From: Novosphingobium rosa NBRC 15208
Lineage (GTDB): Bacteria; Pseudomonadota; Alphaproteobacteria; Sphingomonadales; Sphingomonadaceae
DNA: 64,000 nucleotides
Reading direction: 5' to 3'
Assembly: GCF_001598555.1 (NCBI RefSeq)
Contig: NZ_BCZE01000037.1
Location: 18,752-82,751 of the forward strand
The notes beneath the pieces were generated by a model. It was not told the DNA's origin. It searched no databases and saw nothing but the letters and a program-made list of their open reading frames with translations. The position numbers were made by a program, and so were the translations under genes. Below, piece by piece: positions 25,872 through 34,974 of this stretch. Positions within the stretch are counted from its first letter, which is position 1, and every line of letters begins with the position of its first letter.

Positions 25872-25955
25872 ATGAAGTGGAAGACGCCCAAAATCCGCGA
25901 AATCGTGCTCGGCGCCGAGATCAATTGTTATGCCTCCGCGGAGCTGCCTGCCTAA
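25872..25955 (+). CDS. pqqA: PQQ precursor peptide PqqA
   Basis: A 27-residue peptide from ATG 25872, preceded by AGGAGAG. It carries the conserved E-x-x-x-Y (EINCY, Glu16 and Tyr20) whose side chains are cross-linked by PqqE to build pyrroloquinoline quinone. It lies nine bases before pqqB, and its identity is confirmed by the following pqqBCDE. The gene is too short for usual gene-length cut-offs. Confidence 0.93.
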   Translation: MKWKTPKIREIVLGAEINCYASAELPA

Positions 25956-25964
25956 GCCCCCTCG

Positions 25965-26867
25965 GTGAGGATCATCACGCTGGGGGCGGCGGCCGGCGGC
26001 GGCTTCCCCCAATGGAATTCGCATGGGGCAGGGTGCCGGCGGGCGCGCGCCGGAGATCCAGCCGCTTTGGCGCGCACGCAGGCCAGCATTGCTGTGAGCG
26101 GCGATGGCGAGGGTTGGTTTATCATCAACGCCTCGCCGGATTTGCGGCAGCAAATCAACGCCACGCCTGCGCTGCATCCCCGGCAGGGATTGCGCCATTC
26201 GCCGATTGGCGGGGTGGTGCTGACGGGCGGCGATGTGGATGTGATCGCGGGTTTGCTGACGCTGCGTGAGCGGCAGGCCTTCGCGCTGCACGCCACCTCG
26301 CGCATTCACGCCGTGCTGGACGCCAACCCGATCTTCGAGGTGCTGGCCCGCGATGTGGTGGCGCGCCCGGTTCAGGCGCTGGACCGGCCTTTCGCGCTGG
26401 ATAAGCATCTGATCGCAAACCTGTTCGCCGTGCCCGGCAAGGTGCCGCTCTATCTGGAAAGCGGGGTTGAGCCGCCGCCCATCGTGGTGGACGACACCAC
26501 TGTCGGTCTGGAGATCACGGCTGGTTCGAAACGGCTGGTCTATATCCCCGGCTGCGCGGCGATGACGCCCGAGCTGAAAGCCCGGATCGCGGGCGCGGAT
26601 CTGCTGTTTTTCGATGGCACGCTCTGGCGCGATGACGAGATGGTTGCCGCAGGCCTCGGCCCCAAGACCGGTCTGCGGATGGGGCATATGAGCCTCTCCG
26701 GGCCAGAGGGGACGATGGCTGCCTTCAGCGATGTGCCGGTGGGGCAGAAGGTCGCTTTGCATATCAACAACAGCAATCCGGTGCTGCTGGCCGACAGCGC
26801 CGAGCGCGCCACGATCGAAGCCGCAGGCTGGCGCGTGGCCGAGGATGGCATGGAGTTTACCCTATGA
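25965..26867 (+). CDS. pqqB: PQQ biosynthesis protein PqqB
   Basis: 300 residues from GTG 25965 (MRIITLGAAAGGGFPQWNSHGAGC), a start typical of PqqB. It is a metallo-beta-lactamase-fold protein proposed to hydroxylate the Glu-Tyr intermediate. Visible family segments are FIINASPDLRQQI, GVVLTGGDVDVIAGLLTLRE, GLRMGHMSLSG and HINNSNPVL. The N-terminal CxC-type structural zinc site of some homologues is not obvious. Overlaps pqqC by ATGA. Confidence 0.93.
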   Translation: MRIITLGAAAGGGFPQWNSHGAGCRRARAGDPAALARTQASIAVSGDGEGWFIINASPDLRQQINATPALHPRQGLRHSPIGGVVLTGGDVDVIAGLLTLRERQAFALHATSRIHAVLDANPIFEVLARDVVARPVQALDRPFALDKHLIANLFAVPGKVPLYLESGVEPPPIVVDDTTVGLEITAGSKRLVYIPGCAAMTPELKARIAGADLLFFDGTLWRDDEMVAAGLGPKTGLRMGHMSLSGPEGTMAAFSDVPVGQKVALHINNSNPVLLADSAERATIEAAGWRVAEDGMEFTL

Positions 26868-27595
26868 CGACCCTGCTGTCCGCCGAAGAGCTGGAAGCCG
26901 CCCTGCGCCAGATCGGCGCCGAGCGCTACCATATCCACCACCCCTTCCACCGCCTGCTGCATGACGGCAAGTTGAGCCTTGCGCAGGTTCAGGCCTGGGC
27001 GCTCAACCGCTATTACTATCAGGCCTTGATCCCGGCCAAGGACGCCATTTTGATGGCGCGCCTGCCCACCGCCGGGCAGCGCCGCGAATGGCGACGCCGC
27101 ATCGAGGACCACGATGGCGATGGAGACAAACCCGGCGGCATCGAACGCTGGCTGAAGCTGGCCGAGGGCGTCGGGCTTGATCGCGCCATGGTGGAAAGCG
27201 CCGCGCTGATCCTGCCCGAAACGCGTTTCGCGGTGGATGCCTATCTCCATTTCGTGCGGGATCGTTCGTTGCTGGAGGCGGTGGCTTCCTCGCTGACCGA
27301 ACTCTTCTCGCCGCAGGTCATCGCCGAGCGGGTTTCGGGCATGCTGGCCCATTACGATTTTATCCAGCCCGAAACCTTGGCCTATTTCACCCCGCGCCTG
27401 ACGCAAGCGCCTCAGGACAGTGCATGGGCGCTGGCCTATGTGAAGGAGCATGCCGATACGGCCGAAAAGCAGCAGGCGGTGCTGGGCGCGCTGCGCTTCA
27501 AATGCGATGTTCTGTGGTGCCAGCTGGATGGGCTTTATCTGGCCTATGTCGCGCCGGGGATGATCCCACCGGGCGCCTTTGCGCCGCAGGTTTGA
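26864..27595 (+). CDS. pqqC: Pyrroloquinoline-quinone synthase PqqC
   Basis: 243 residues, the usual length. A helical TENA/haem-oxygenase-like protein; RYHIHHPFHRLLHDGKLS and ALNRYYYQALIPAKDAILMARL are typical of the family. It catalyses the final eight-electron oxidation and ring closure to PQQ without a metal. Starts in a 4-bp overlap with pqqB. Confidence 0.95.
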   Translation: MTTLLSAEELEAALRQIGAERYHIHHPFHRLLHDGKLSLAQVQAWALNRYYYQALIPAKDAILMARLPTAGQRREWRRRIEDHDGDGDKPGGIERWLKLAEGVGLDRAMVESAALILPETRFAVDAYLHFVRDRSLLEAVASSLTELFSPQVIAERVSGMLAHYDFIQPETLAYFTPRLTQAPQDSAWALAYVKEHADTAEKQQAVLGALRFKCDVLWCQLDGLYLAYVAPGMIPPGAFAPQV

Positions 27596-27598
27596 GGG

Positions 27599-27871
27599 GT
27601 GGGGGCCGTCAGCGATGTGCCCGCCTTCCGGCGCGGCGTGAAATTCCGCTTCGACAGCGTGCGCGACAGCTGGGTGCTGCTGGCCCCGGAAAAGCTGTTC
27701 ATGCCCGATGACATCGCGGTGGAGATCCTGAAGCTGGTCGATGGCGAGCGCGCCATCAAGGCCATCGTCGATGATCTGGCCACCCGTTTCGATGCCCCGC
27801 GCGGGGAGATCGAGGCCGATGTGATCGCCACGCTCGATGATCTTTCGGCCAGGGGAGCCATCCAGCTATGA
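27599..27871 (+). CDS. pqqD: PqqA-binding peptide chaperone PqqD
   Basis: 90 residues from GTG 27599, three bases after pqqC. It has the RiPP recognition element fold (FRRGVKFRFDSVRDSWVLLAPEKLFMPDDIAVEILKLVDG) that binds PqqA and presents it to PqqE. The 4-bp overlap with pqqE supports joint production of the two partners. Confidence 0.93.
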   Translation: MGAVSDVPAFRRGVKFRFDSVRDSWVLLAPEKLFMPDDIAVEILKLVDGERAIKAIVDDLATRFDAPRGEIEADVIATLDDLSARGAIQL

Positions 27872-28953
27872 CCATGCCTGCGCCGCCGATGGGGTTGATC
27901 GCGGAACTCACGCATCGCTGCCCGCTGCAATGCGCCTATTGCTCCAACCCGCTGCGGATGGATGCGCCCAAATCGGAACTTTCCACCGATGACTGGAAGC
28001 ATGTGCTGGATCAGGCGGCTCGGATCGGCATTCTGCAGGTCCATTTCTCCGGCGGCGAGCCCATGGCGCGGCGCGATCTGCCCGAACTGATCGCCCATGC
28101 GGCGGGGGCGGGGCTTTACACCAATGTCATCACCTCGGGCGTGCTGCTGAGCGATGCGGCGATGGACGGGTTGATGGCGGCGGGCGTCGATCATGTGCAA
28201 CTCAGCTTTCAGGACGTCGATCCGCAGAAGGCCGATCATGACGGCGGCTATCGCGGCGGCCATGCCAGGAAACTGGAAGCGGCGCGCCGTATCCGCGATT
28301 CCGGCCTGCCGCTGACCGCCAATTTCGTGATCCACAAGCGGAACATCGCCCGCGTCGCGGCGATGATCGCTCTGGGGGAGGCGTTGGGCGCCGAGCGGAT
28401 GGAAATCGCCCATACCCAATATTACGGTTGGGCGCTGCTCAACCGCGATGCGCTGCTGCCCAGCCGCGAACAGCTGGATTTCGCCACCGCCGTGGTCGAG
28501 GCTGCCCGCGCAAGGTTGAAGGGCCGGATCGCCATCGATTATGTGGTGCCCGATTATCACGCTGCCCGGCCCAAGGCCTGCATGGGTGGCTGGGGAAACC
28601 GTTTCATCAACATCTCGCCCTCGGGCAAGGCGCTGCCCTGCCATGCGGCGGAGACCTTGCCCGGCTTCACCTTTCCCTCGGTGAAGGAGGCGTCTCTGGC
28701 CGAAATCTGGCTGGGATCGGACGCTTTCAATCGCTTTCGCGGCACCGGCTGGATGCCCGAAACCTGCCGCAGCTGCGACCGGCGCGAGATCGACTGGGGC
28801 GGCTGCCGCTGTCAGGCGCTGGCTCTGGCCGGGGATGCTGCGCAAACCGATCCGGCGTGCCACCGCGCACCCGATCATCATCGGATCGAGGAGGCTGTCG
28901 CCAAGGCTGCCGCCTCTGAAGCACTGGAACTTGTGCCGCGCAGGATGCAATAA
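27868..28953 (+). CDS. pqqE: Radical SAM PqqA cross-linking enzyme PqqE
   Basis: 361 residues. The radical SAM cluster motif is CPLQCAYC near residue 20, and the C-terminal SPASM region has further cysteines (KACMGGWGN, LPCHAAE, CRSCDRREIDWGGCRCQ). It forms the carbon-carbon bond between the Glu and Tyr of PqqA. Last of the core pqq genes, followed after six bases by a peptidase gene. Confidence 0.95.
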   Translation: MTMPAPPMGLIAELTHRCPLQCAYCSNPLRMDAPKSELSTDDWKHVLDQAARIGILQVHFSGGEPMARRDLPELIAHAAGAGLYTNVITSGVLLSDAAMDGLMAAGVDHVQLSFQDVDPQKADHDGGYRGGHARKLEAARRIRDSGLPLTANFVIHKRNIARVAAMIALGEALGAERMEIAHTQYYGWALLNRDALLPSREQLDFATAVVEAARARLKGRIAIDYVVPDYHAARPKACMGGWGNRFINISPSGKALPCHAAETLPGFTFPSVKEASLAEIWLGSDAFNRFRGTGWMPETCRSCDRREIDWGGCRCQALALAGDAAQTDPACHRAPDHHRIEEAVAKAAASEALELVPRRMQ

Positions 28954-28959
28954 GGGCTT

Positions 28960-29922
28960 ATGACGCAGCTTCGCACCTTCTATCCGCCCATCGAACCCTA
29001 TGAAACCGGCACGCTCGATGTCGGCGACGGCCATGTGATCTATTACGAGCGCAGCGGCACGCCGGGCGCCAAGCCCGCGGTGTTTCTGCATGGCGGGCCG
29101 GGTGGCGGGATTTCGGCCAGGCATCGGCGGCTGTTCGACCCGGAAGCCTATGATGTGCTGCTGTTCGATCAGCGCGGCTGTGGCCGCTCGACCCCGCATG
29201 CCGGGCTGGAGGCCAACACCACCTGGCATCTGGTCGCCGATATCGAGCGCTTGCGCGAACTGGCCGGGGTGGACAAGTGGCTGGTGTTCGGCGGTTCATG
29301 GGGATCGGCGCTAGGGCTGGCCTATGCTGAAACGCACCCCGAACGCGTGAGCGAACTGGTGCTGCGTGGTATCTTCACCGTGCGTGAGGCGGAGCTGTCC
29401 TGGTATTACCAGTTCGGCGCCTCCGAAGTGCATCCGGAGAAATGGGAGGCGTTCCTCGCCCCGATCCCGGTGGAAGAGCATGGCGATCTGCGCGCCGCCT
29501 ATCGCCAGCGCCTGACGGGCGAGAATGAGGCGGAACGGCTTGCCGCCGCTCAGGCCTGGACCCTGTGGGAAGGCCGCACCCTGACCCTGCTGCCCGATCC
29601 GGACACCACCTCCGGCTTTGAAGACCCGCATTTCGCTCTGGCCTTCGCGCGGATCGAGAACCATTATTTCGTCCATCATGGCTGGCTGGAACCCGACCAG
29701 CTGATCCGCGATGCCAGCCGCCTGCGCGGCATTCCCGGCACCATCGTCCATGGCCGCTACGATATGGCCTGCCCCACGCGCACCGCCTGGGATCTGCACA
29801 AGGCCTGGCCCGAGGCCGAGTTCCATCTGATCGAGGGCGCGGGCCATGCCTTTTCCGAAGCTGGCATTCTCGACCGGCTGATCCGCGCCACCGATGCTTA
29901 TGCGGGGTTGCCCGGAGACTGA
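28960..29922 (+). CDS. pip: Proline iminopeptidase (peptidase S33)
   Basis: 320 residues of the alpha/beta-hydrolase fold. HGGPGGG forms the oxyanion region, the nucleophile is Ser in GGSWGS, Asp lies in GRYDMACP, and His in GAGHAFSE. It releases N-terminal proline from peptides in the cytoplasm. It starts six bases after pqqE, so it is in the pqq operon; no pqqF/pqqG protease is present here. A role in trimming the cross-linked PqqA peptide is possible, but this is inference. Confidence 0.9.
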   Translation: MTQLRTFYPPIEPYETGTLDVGDGHVIYYERSGTPGAKPAVFLHGGPGGGISARHRRLFDPEAYDVLLFDQRGCGRSTPHAGLEANTTWHLVADIERLRELAGVDKWLVFGGSWGSALGLAYAETHPERVSELVLRGIFTVREAELSWYYQFGASEVHPEKWEAFLAPIPVEEHGDLRAAYRQRLTGENEAERLAAAQAWTLWEGRTLTLLPDPDTTSGFEDPHFALAFARIENHYFVHHGWLEPDQLIRDASRLRGIPGTIVHGRYDMACPTRTAWDLHKAWPEAEFHLIEGAGHAFSEAGILDRLIRATDAYAGLPGD

Positions 29923-29932
29923 TGGGCGCCGC

Positions 29933-29954
29933 CTGAGCGGGGAAACCGCCTCAG
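29933..29954. terminator. Possible terminator after the pqq operon
   Basis: CTGAGCGG-GGAAA-CCGCCTCAG forms a stem with a single bulged base, starting 11 bp after the peptidase stop. No T-run follows, so this is only a positional guess. The remaining bases to 30295 (about 340) hold the promoter and leader of the next receptor gene; I see no gene in them. Confidence 0.35.
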
Positions 29955-30295
29955 CGATTGCCGCGACACATGACGACTCGCGAGGGGGCGGTTGGCGAAC
30001 CGGCCCCTGATGCATCGCGGCATGGCCCCTCTTGCATGAGCTTTCCCTGCAAAGGCCTGGCCTCTCGCGGATCATGCGTGATTCGAAGACTTTCGATCAT
30101 CCTGACCTTGTCGAAATGCGACAGGTAAGGGGAAATTTACCATTGAAGTATTAGAGGGCTCGCGCGTTTCGCGGGTTTGCCGGGTCTCTGGCATGCCCGG
30201 ATGACACGGACATGCATGTCGGCTTGCTGCCGGCAAGAAGATGAAAACATTCGGTTGTCTGGGAGACATCAGGCAACAATAACAGGGGTCTGATC

Positions 30296-33200
30296 ATGAG
30301 AGAACTCGGCCATGAGGCGCGGCGCATGCACACGCGCCTGTTAATCGGCGCGGCATTCTGCAGCCTGATGCCCGCCAGCATGGCCATGGCGCAGACAGCA
30401 GGCGCCCCTTCCGATCAGGGGGCCCCCGATCAGAATCAGGCCGAGGCCGACACCATCGTGGTCACCGGATCGCGCATCCCCACCCCGCGCATCACGGCGC
30501 AGCCGGTCACGCGGATGACGGCGGACGATATCGCCAAGCGCGGCTTCACCAATCTGGGCATTGCGCTGCTCGACCAGCCCGCCTTTGGCGTGCCCGGCAA
30601 CAGCCCCTTCGGCAGCCAGAGCAATTACAGCGCGGGGCAGACCTTCGCCAATCTCTACGATCTGGGATCGCAACGTACGCTCACGCTGGTCAATGGCAAC
30701 CGTTTCGTCAGCGCGGCCAGCAGTTCGGTTCTGGGGGCGGTGGCCGGTTCGCCGGTCGATCTGTCGCAGATCGCGCCTGCGCTGGTCGACCGCATCGAGA
30801 CTGTTTCGGTGGGCGGCGCGCCGATCTATGGTTCGGATGCCATTGCGGGCACCGTCAACGTTATCCTGAAGAAAAACTATCAGGGTTTTTCGGTCAACGC
30901 CTCACAGGGCATCTCCGGGCAAGGTGACGCGCAGGACAGCAATGTCTCGCTGCTGGCCGGCAAGAATTTCGCCGAGGGGCGCGGCAATATTACGCTCAGC
31001 GTCTATTACGATCGCCAGCATGGCCTGACCAATGGTAACCGTTCCAGCCTGATCGGCGGCACGCGGCCCTTCACCGGCACGGCGACGGCAGGCAGCAGCT
31101 ATGCGCAGCAGCTCTATTATGGCGGGCTGCATTACGGTCTCTTCACCAACACCGGCATGCCGATGGTGGCCGATTCCTATCCGATTCTGAGCGGGCGGGC
31201 CTATGCGGGGATCACCAATGCCGCCGGGCAGGCGCTGACTTTCAACAATGCCGGGCAATTGACGCCCTTCGTCAACGGGCAGTTGACCGGCAATGCGGCC
31301 TATCAGGCGGGTGGCAGCGGTTTCGCCATCAGCGACTATGACAATTTCCTGGCCGATACCGAGCGTCTGCAAGGCACGCTGCTGGGCCATTACGACTTCA
31401 CCGACCATATCCATTTCAGCGGCGAGTTCTGGCTGGGCCGCAACAATGGCACCAATCTGGCCAAGCAGCCCTATTACAACACGCGGCAGTTCGCCGCTGC
31501 GGGCCAGCCCACCGGCAATCTGATCCTCAGCACATCCAACCCCTATCTGAGCGCCGCCGACCGCCAGACCATCATCAGCAATCTTGCGGCCTATGGCCTG
31601 CCGACCGATCATTTCTATCTCTCGCGCGCGAACACCGATCTGTCGACCGGCGCCTTCCGCACGCGCAGCGATCTGATGCGCGTGGTGGGCGGGCTGAACG
31701 GTGATTTCGCCGCGGGCGAGCGCCAGTTCGCCTGGGATCTGACGGTCAACTATGGCCGCTCCACTTCATCGACCGCCTCGCGTGAACTGGTGACCCAGAA
31801 CTTCAACAATGCGCTCAATGCGGTCACCAACAGCAGCGGGCAAATCACCTGCGCGTCGGGTTACACCAATTCGGCCTATCCCACGATCAGCAGCACCTGC
31901 GCGCCGCTGGACATCTTCGGCTATGGCAATGCCAGCCAGGCGGCAATCGACTATGTGACGGCCAATGCCTTCACCCATCAGCTCAACACCCAGACCGATG
32001 TGGTGGCCGATGTGAAGGGCGATCTCATCAAGCTGCCCGGCGGCTACGCCAAGGGTGTGGCGGGTTATGAGTATCGCCGTGAAAGCGCGAATTTCGATCC
32101 CGGCGCCTTCTTCGCGGGCGCCTTGCAGGCCAATGGCACGCGCGTGGCCTATGGCGCGTCCTCGCCCATCGCCGCAGTGGTGGGCAGCTTCCACACCAAC
32201 GAATTCTTCGGCGAATTGAACGCGCCGATCGTTGCGCCCGACAACAATGTGCCGCTGATCGCCCAGCTCGATCTCAATGCGTCGGTGCGCTATGTGAAAC
32301 ACAGCCTGACGGGCGGCTTCACCTCTTACACCGGCGGGGGCAGCTATGCGCCGGTCAAGGGCCTGACGTTCCGGGGGAATTTCACGCGCTCCTTCCGCGC
32401 GCCTTCGGTGACGGAGCTGTTCACGCCGATCAGCACGGTGACCTCGCTGGCCAATGATCCCTGCGACAAGAGCTACATCGGCGCGGGCAACAACCCTGCG
32501 GCCCGCGCGGCCAATTGCGCCGCTGCCGGGATTGCGCAGCCCTTCACCTCATCGGTGGTGGGGGCCAGCGTGCGCGGCACGGCGGGCGGCAATCCCGGCC
32601 TGCAGAACGAAATCGCCAACAGCTGGACGATGGGCGCGGTGCTGCAACCGGCGCAGTTGCGCGGGCTGGAGATCAGCGCCGACTATGTCAACATCGACAT
32701 CCGCAACGAGATTTCGGCCCTGAGCCTGACCGATCTGATGTCAGCCTGCTATGATTCCTCGCTGTCCAGCCCCTATTGCCGCGCCTTTACGCGCAACAGC
32801 GCGGGTCAGGTGACCTCCTTTGCCTCGGGTTATTACAACATCGGGCAAGAGGTCTTCCGCGCGCTGCAGGGTAATCTGGCCTACACCCTGCCGCTGGAGC
32901 GGCTGGGGCTGACCTCCTCGGCGGGCGTGCTGGATCTGCATGTCAATTACCTGCACACCTTCCGCCACTATTACCGCATCGGTTCGGGCGATCTGCAACA
33001 GGTGGCCGGGCAGTCGAAGGATCCGGCGAACACCTTCACGGCGACGGCGAATTACTCGCGCAAGGCCTTCAACTGGATGGTGCAGGGGATCTATTATGGG
33101 TCCACGAAGGTCAATCCCAACTCGCCGGACTCCGCTTACCAGTATCCGGTGATCCATTCCTATGTGACCTTCAACACCTCGGTGGGTGTCGATGTGAATC

Positions 33201-33337
33201 AGAATGTGAACCTCCGCTTCATGGTGAACAATGTGTTCGATCGCGGATTGCCGTTCCCCTATACGGTGAATGTCCAGCGCTATTACAGCGCCATCATGGG
33301 TCGCTATTTCCGGGTGAGCGCCGGGATCAAGTTCTGA
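30296..33337 (+). CDS. TonB-dependent outer-membrane receptor
   Basis: 1013 residues from ATG 30296 (AGGGGT upstream). A signal peptide ends near MAMAQ; the TonB box is TIVVTGSRIPTP, then a plug (LYDLGSQRTLTLVNGNRFV, PALVDRIETVSVGGAPIYGSDAIAGTVNVIL) and a large barrel closing in RVSAGIKF. It belongs to the long IVVTGSRI class common in sphingomonads, many of which take up carbohydrates, peptides or other large ligands. It follows the pqq operon by 373 bp, and no PQQ-dependent dehydrogenase is nearby, so a link with PQQ is unproven. Confidence 0.92.
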   Translation: MRELGHEARRMHTRLLIGAAFCSLMPASMAMAQTAGAPSDQGAPDQNQAEADTIVVTGSRIPTPRITAQPVTRMTADDIAKRGFTNLGIALLDQPAFGVPGNSPFGSQSNYSAGQTFANLYDLGSQRTLTLVNGNRFVSAASSSVLGAVAGSPVDLSQIAPALVDRIETVSVGGAPIYGSDAIAGTVNVILKKNYQGFSVNASQGISGQGDAQDSNVSLLAGKNFAEGRGNITLSVYYDRQHGLTNGNRSSLIGGTRPFTGTATAGSSYAQQLYYGGLHYGLFTNTGMPMVADSYPILSGRAYAGITNAAGQALTFNNAGQLTPFVNGQLTGNAAYQAGGSGFAISDYDNFLADTERLQGTLLGHYDFTDHIHFSGEFWLGRNNGTNLAKQPYYNTRQFAAAGQPTGNLILSTSNPYLSAADRQTIISNLAAYGLPTDHFYLSRANTDLSTGAFRTRSDLMRVVGGLNGDFAAGERQFAWDLTVNYGRSTSSTASRELVTQNFNNALNAVTNSSGQITCASGYTNSAYPTISSTCAPLDIFGYGNASQAAIDYVTANAFTHQLNTQTDVVADVKGDLIKLPGGYAKGVAGYEYRRESANFDPGAFFAGALQANGTRVAYGASSPIAAVVGSFHTNEFFGELNAPIVAPDNNVPLIAQLDLNASVRYVKHSLTGGFTSYTGGGSYAPVKGLTFRGNFTRSFRAPSVTELFTPISTVTSLANDPCDKSYIGAGNNPAARAANCAAAGIAQPFTSSVVGASVRGTAGGNPGLQNEIANSWTMGAVLQPAQLRGLEISADYVNIDIRNEISALSLTDLMSACYDSSLSSPYCRAFTRNSAGQVTSFASGYYNIGQEVFRALQGNLAYTLPLERLGLTSSAGVLDLHVNYLHTFRHYYRIGSGDLQQVAGQSKDPANTFTATANYSRKAFNWMVQGIYYGSTKVNPNSPDSAYQYPVIHSYVTFNTSVGVDVNQNVNLRFMVNNVFDRGLPFPYTVNVQRYYSAIMGRYFRVSAGIKF

Positions 33338-33356
33338 TCCCGCGCCTTGGAAGCTG

Positions 33357-33386
33357 AACGCCGCGGTTGGCAGCAACCGCGGCGTT
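33357..33386. terminator. Strong hairpin terminator between convergent genes
   Basis: AACGCCGCGGTTG and CAACCGCGGCGTT form a perfect 13-bp stem around a GCAG loop, 20 bp after the receptor stop. TCATGTTTC follows. On the other strand it also lies just beyond the DsbA-like gene end (33409), so it probably serves both. Confidence 0.75.
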
Positions 33387-33408
33387 TCATGTTTCTACGC
33401 CTGTACCC

Positions 33409-34083
33409 TCAGATCTGCTCTGCCGCACGGGCTGCCTGATTGCGCCGCGCATGCTGCACAGCTTCCTTCAGCGTCTCCTCGCTGACCGCGCCGGGCAGCA
33501 GATAGGAATCGACGATCAGCGCGGGCGTGCCCGACAGGCCGATGATCCGCGCGTAATGATCGGTGCGGGCGATGGCGCCGTTGATTTCGGTGCGGTGCCT
33601 GGCAAGATCGGCCTGCAAACGCGCCCAGTCCACCCCGGCGCTGGCGGCGGCCTGACGGATGCCCTCGCTGCTCAGCCTGCCTTTGGTGCTGAGCAGGGCA
33701 TCGTTGAAGGCCGCATGCTTGCCCTGATAGCGCGAGGCCATCGCCGCCCGCGCCGCCTCGGTGGAGACCGCGCCGAAGATCGGCCAGTCGCGATAGACGA
33801 TGCGCAGCTTGCGGTCCTCGCGCAGCAGCTTTTCCAGCGTGGGGTGGATCTGGTGGCAATAGGGGCATTGATAGTCGGAAAAGATGATGATCGTGGCATC
33901 GTAACCGGCAGGCGCGACCTTGGGCACGTCGGGATCGTTCTGCAGGCTGTCGAGGATGCGGTCACGCGTGTTCTCGACGCTGTTCTGGGCCGAGGCAGCG
34001 GTGTTGGCCCCCAGGGCCGCCATGCCGCTCAGCATCAGCGCGGCGGCCGTGGCGACACAGGTCTTGAGGGAGGGCTTTTTCAC
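33409..34083 (-). CDS. DsbA family thiol-disulfide protein
   Basis: 224 residues with a signal peptide (MKKPSLKTCVATAAALMLSGMAALGANTAASA). The thioredoxin fold has the active site CPYC (FSDYQCPYCHQIHP) and the cis-Pro loop GLSGTPALIV. It is closest in style to the DsbA/Com1-like proteins of alphaproteobacteria that oxidise or isomerise disulfides in the periplasm. It may assist folding of outer-membrane proteins; no dsbB is nearby. Confidence 0.88.
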   Translation of the reverse strand: MKKPSLKTCVATAAALMLSGMAALGANTAASAQNSVENTRDRILDSLQNDPDVPKVAPAGYDATIIIFSDYQCPYCHQIHPTLEKLLREDRKLRIVYRDWPIFGAVSTEAARAAMASRYQGKHAAFNDALLSTKGRLSSEGIRQAAASAGVDWARLQADLARHRTEINGAIARTDHYARIIGLSGTPALIVDSYLLPGAVSEETLKEAVQHARRNQAARAAEQI

Positions 34084-34160
34084 GCGTCTTGGCCTTTCAG
34101 CATCATCTTGAGGGGCTTCCCTAGGAAAGCAGGTATGGGCAAGGCAAGCCCGTTCGTCGC

Positions 34161-34583
34161 TTACAGCAGCCGCCCCGCCTGGGCGCCGTCCGGAGCCCAG
34201 CAGCTGTCACGTCGCCCGAACAGGCGGTAGCGATGGCGGGCGACCCAGCGATACACCCGATCACGCAGCCCGCGCGGCATCAGCCGCAGCAGGCCCAGCG
34301 CCCGCCATGGCCAGCCCAGGCCCGACCAGATGGCGATGATGGCATCGCTGTCGCGCCGGGCCCGATCGCCCTCGACCACGATCAGCGTGTCGGGATCGGC
34401 GGGATCGATGCCGAAGCGCCGGTAGAGCGCCGCGCCAGCCTCGCCCTGCATCGATGCCAGCAGGAAATGCCCGCGCCGGTCATGGCGCAGCACGAACCGG
34501 GCATGGGCCGAACACAGCACGCATTGCGCATCGAAGACGATGATGGGGTGGCCGTCTGGCAGGGGCATAAGGCCCCATACCAT
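34161..34583 (-). CDS. Thiol-disulfide oxidoreductase DCC family protein
   Basis: 140 residues from ATG 34583, which overlaps the decayed sbmA stop as TGATG; ATG 34568 is also possible. The N-terminal FDAQCVLCSAHARFVLRHDRRGHF has the D-x-x-C-x-x-C motif that names the DCC (DUF393) family, followed by the usual RRFGIDPADPDTLIVVEG and SDAIIAIWSGLGWPWRAL. Members are predicted thioredoxin-like redox proteins; biochemical function is unsettled. Confidence 0.83.
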   Translation of the reverse strand: MVWGLMPLPDGHPIIVFDAQCVLCSAHARFVLRHDRRGHFLLASMQGEAGAALYRRFGIDPADPDTLIVVEGDRARRDSDAIIAIWSGLGWPWRALGLLRLMPRGLRDRVYRWVARHRYRLFGRRDSCWAPDGAQAGRLL

Positions 34584-34935
34584 CACCGCGCCGCCGCTTC
34601 AAAGGGCCGCAGACGCTTGTGGATCGAGGCCATCTCCACGATGGTCGTCCATGAATTGACGTGATATTGCAGCGCGCCGCGCAGCTGATCGAAAGCGTTC
34701 AGAATCTGTTGCAGCAGGCCCAGCGTGAAAAGGCATAGTGCAGATAGAGCCGGACGTAATTCCTGCGCATGCCGTCGAACAGCGTGGCCAGTGTCGGCGG
34801 CTGCGCGCGCAGGGGATCGTCCTCGCCATAGACCAGCTCCTTGCGATAGGCGGCCTCCACCCGCTGGTCCGGGCAGGCGGATGCCGATCAGCGCCAGCAG
34901 CGCGGCGCACAGCCAGAAATAAGCATAGAACCAGA
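34583..34935 (-). pseudogene. sbmA: Decayed sbmA/bacA-type peptide transporter (3' remnant)
   Basis: The minus strand encodes pieces of an SbmA/BacA peptide-antibiotic transporter in three different frames: LWFYAYFWLCAALLALIGIRLPG, then EAAYRKELVYGEDDPLRAQP and TLFDGMRRNYVRLYLHY, then FTLGLLQQILNAFDQLRGAL to the end KRLRPFEAAAR and a TGA. Compared with intact SbmA, a few bases are lost after IRLPG, and about 30 residues (the loop after RLYxHY) are deleted. The 5' half of the gene is absent: the CHAP gene ends at 34975. The remnant still ends in a TGATG overlap with the DCC gene, the trace of a former operon. Confidence 0.8.
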
Positions 34936-34974
34936 GACAGGGCGCAGACCTGCACAGCGAAGCATGAATGGCGA

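Noticed and set aside
25965..26867. Possible loss of metal ligands in PqqB (GGDVDVIAGLL)
   Set aside because: PqqB sequences differ from standard metallo-beta-lactamases, and I could not confirm that this segment departs from alphaproteobacterial PqqB.
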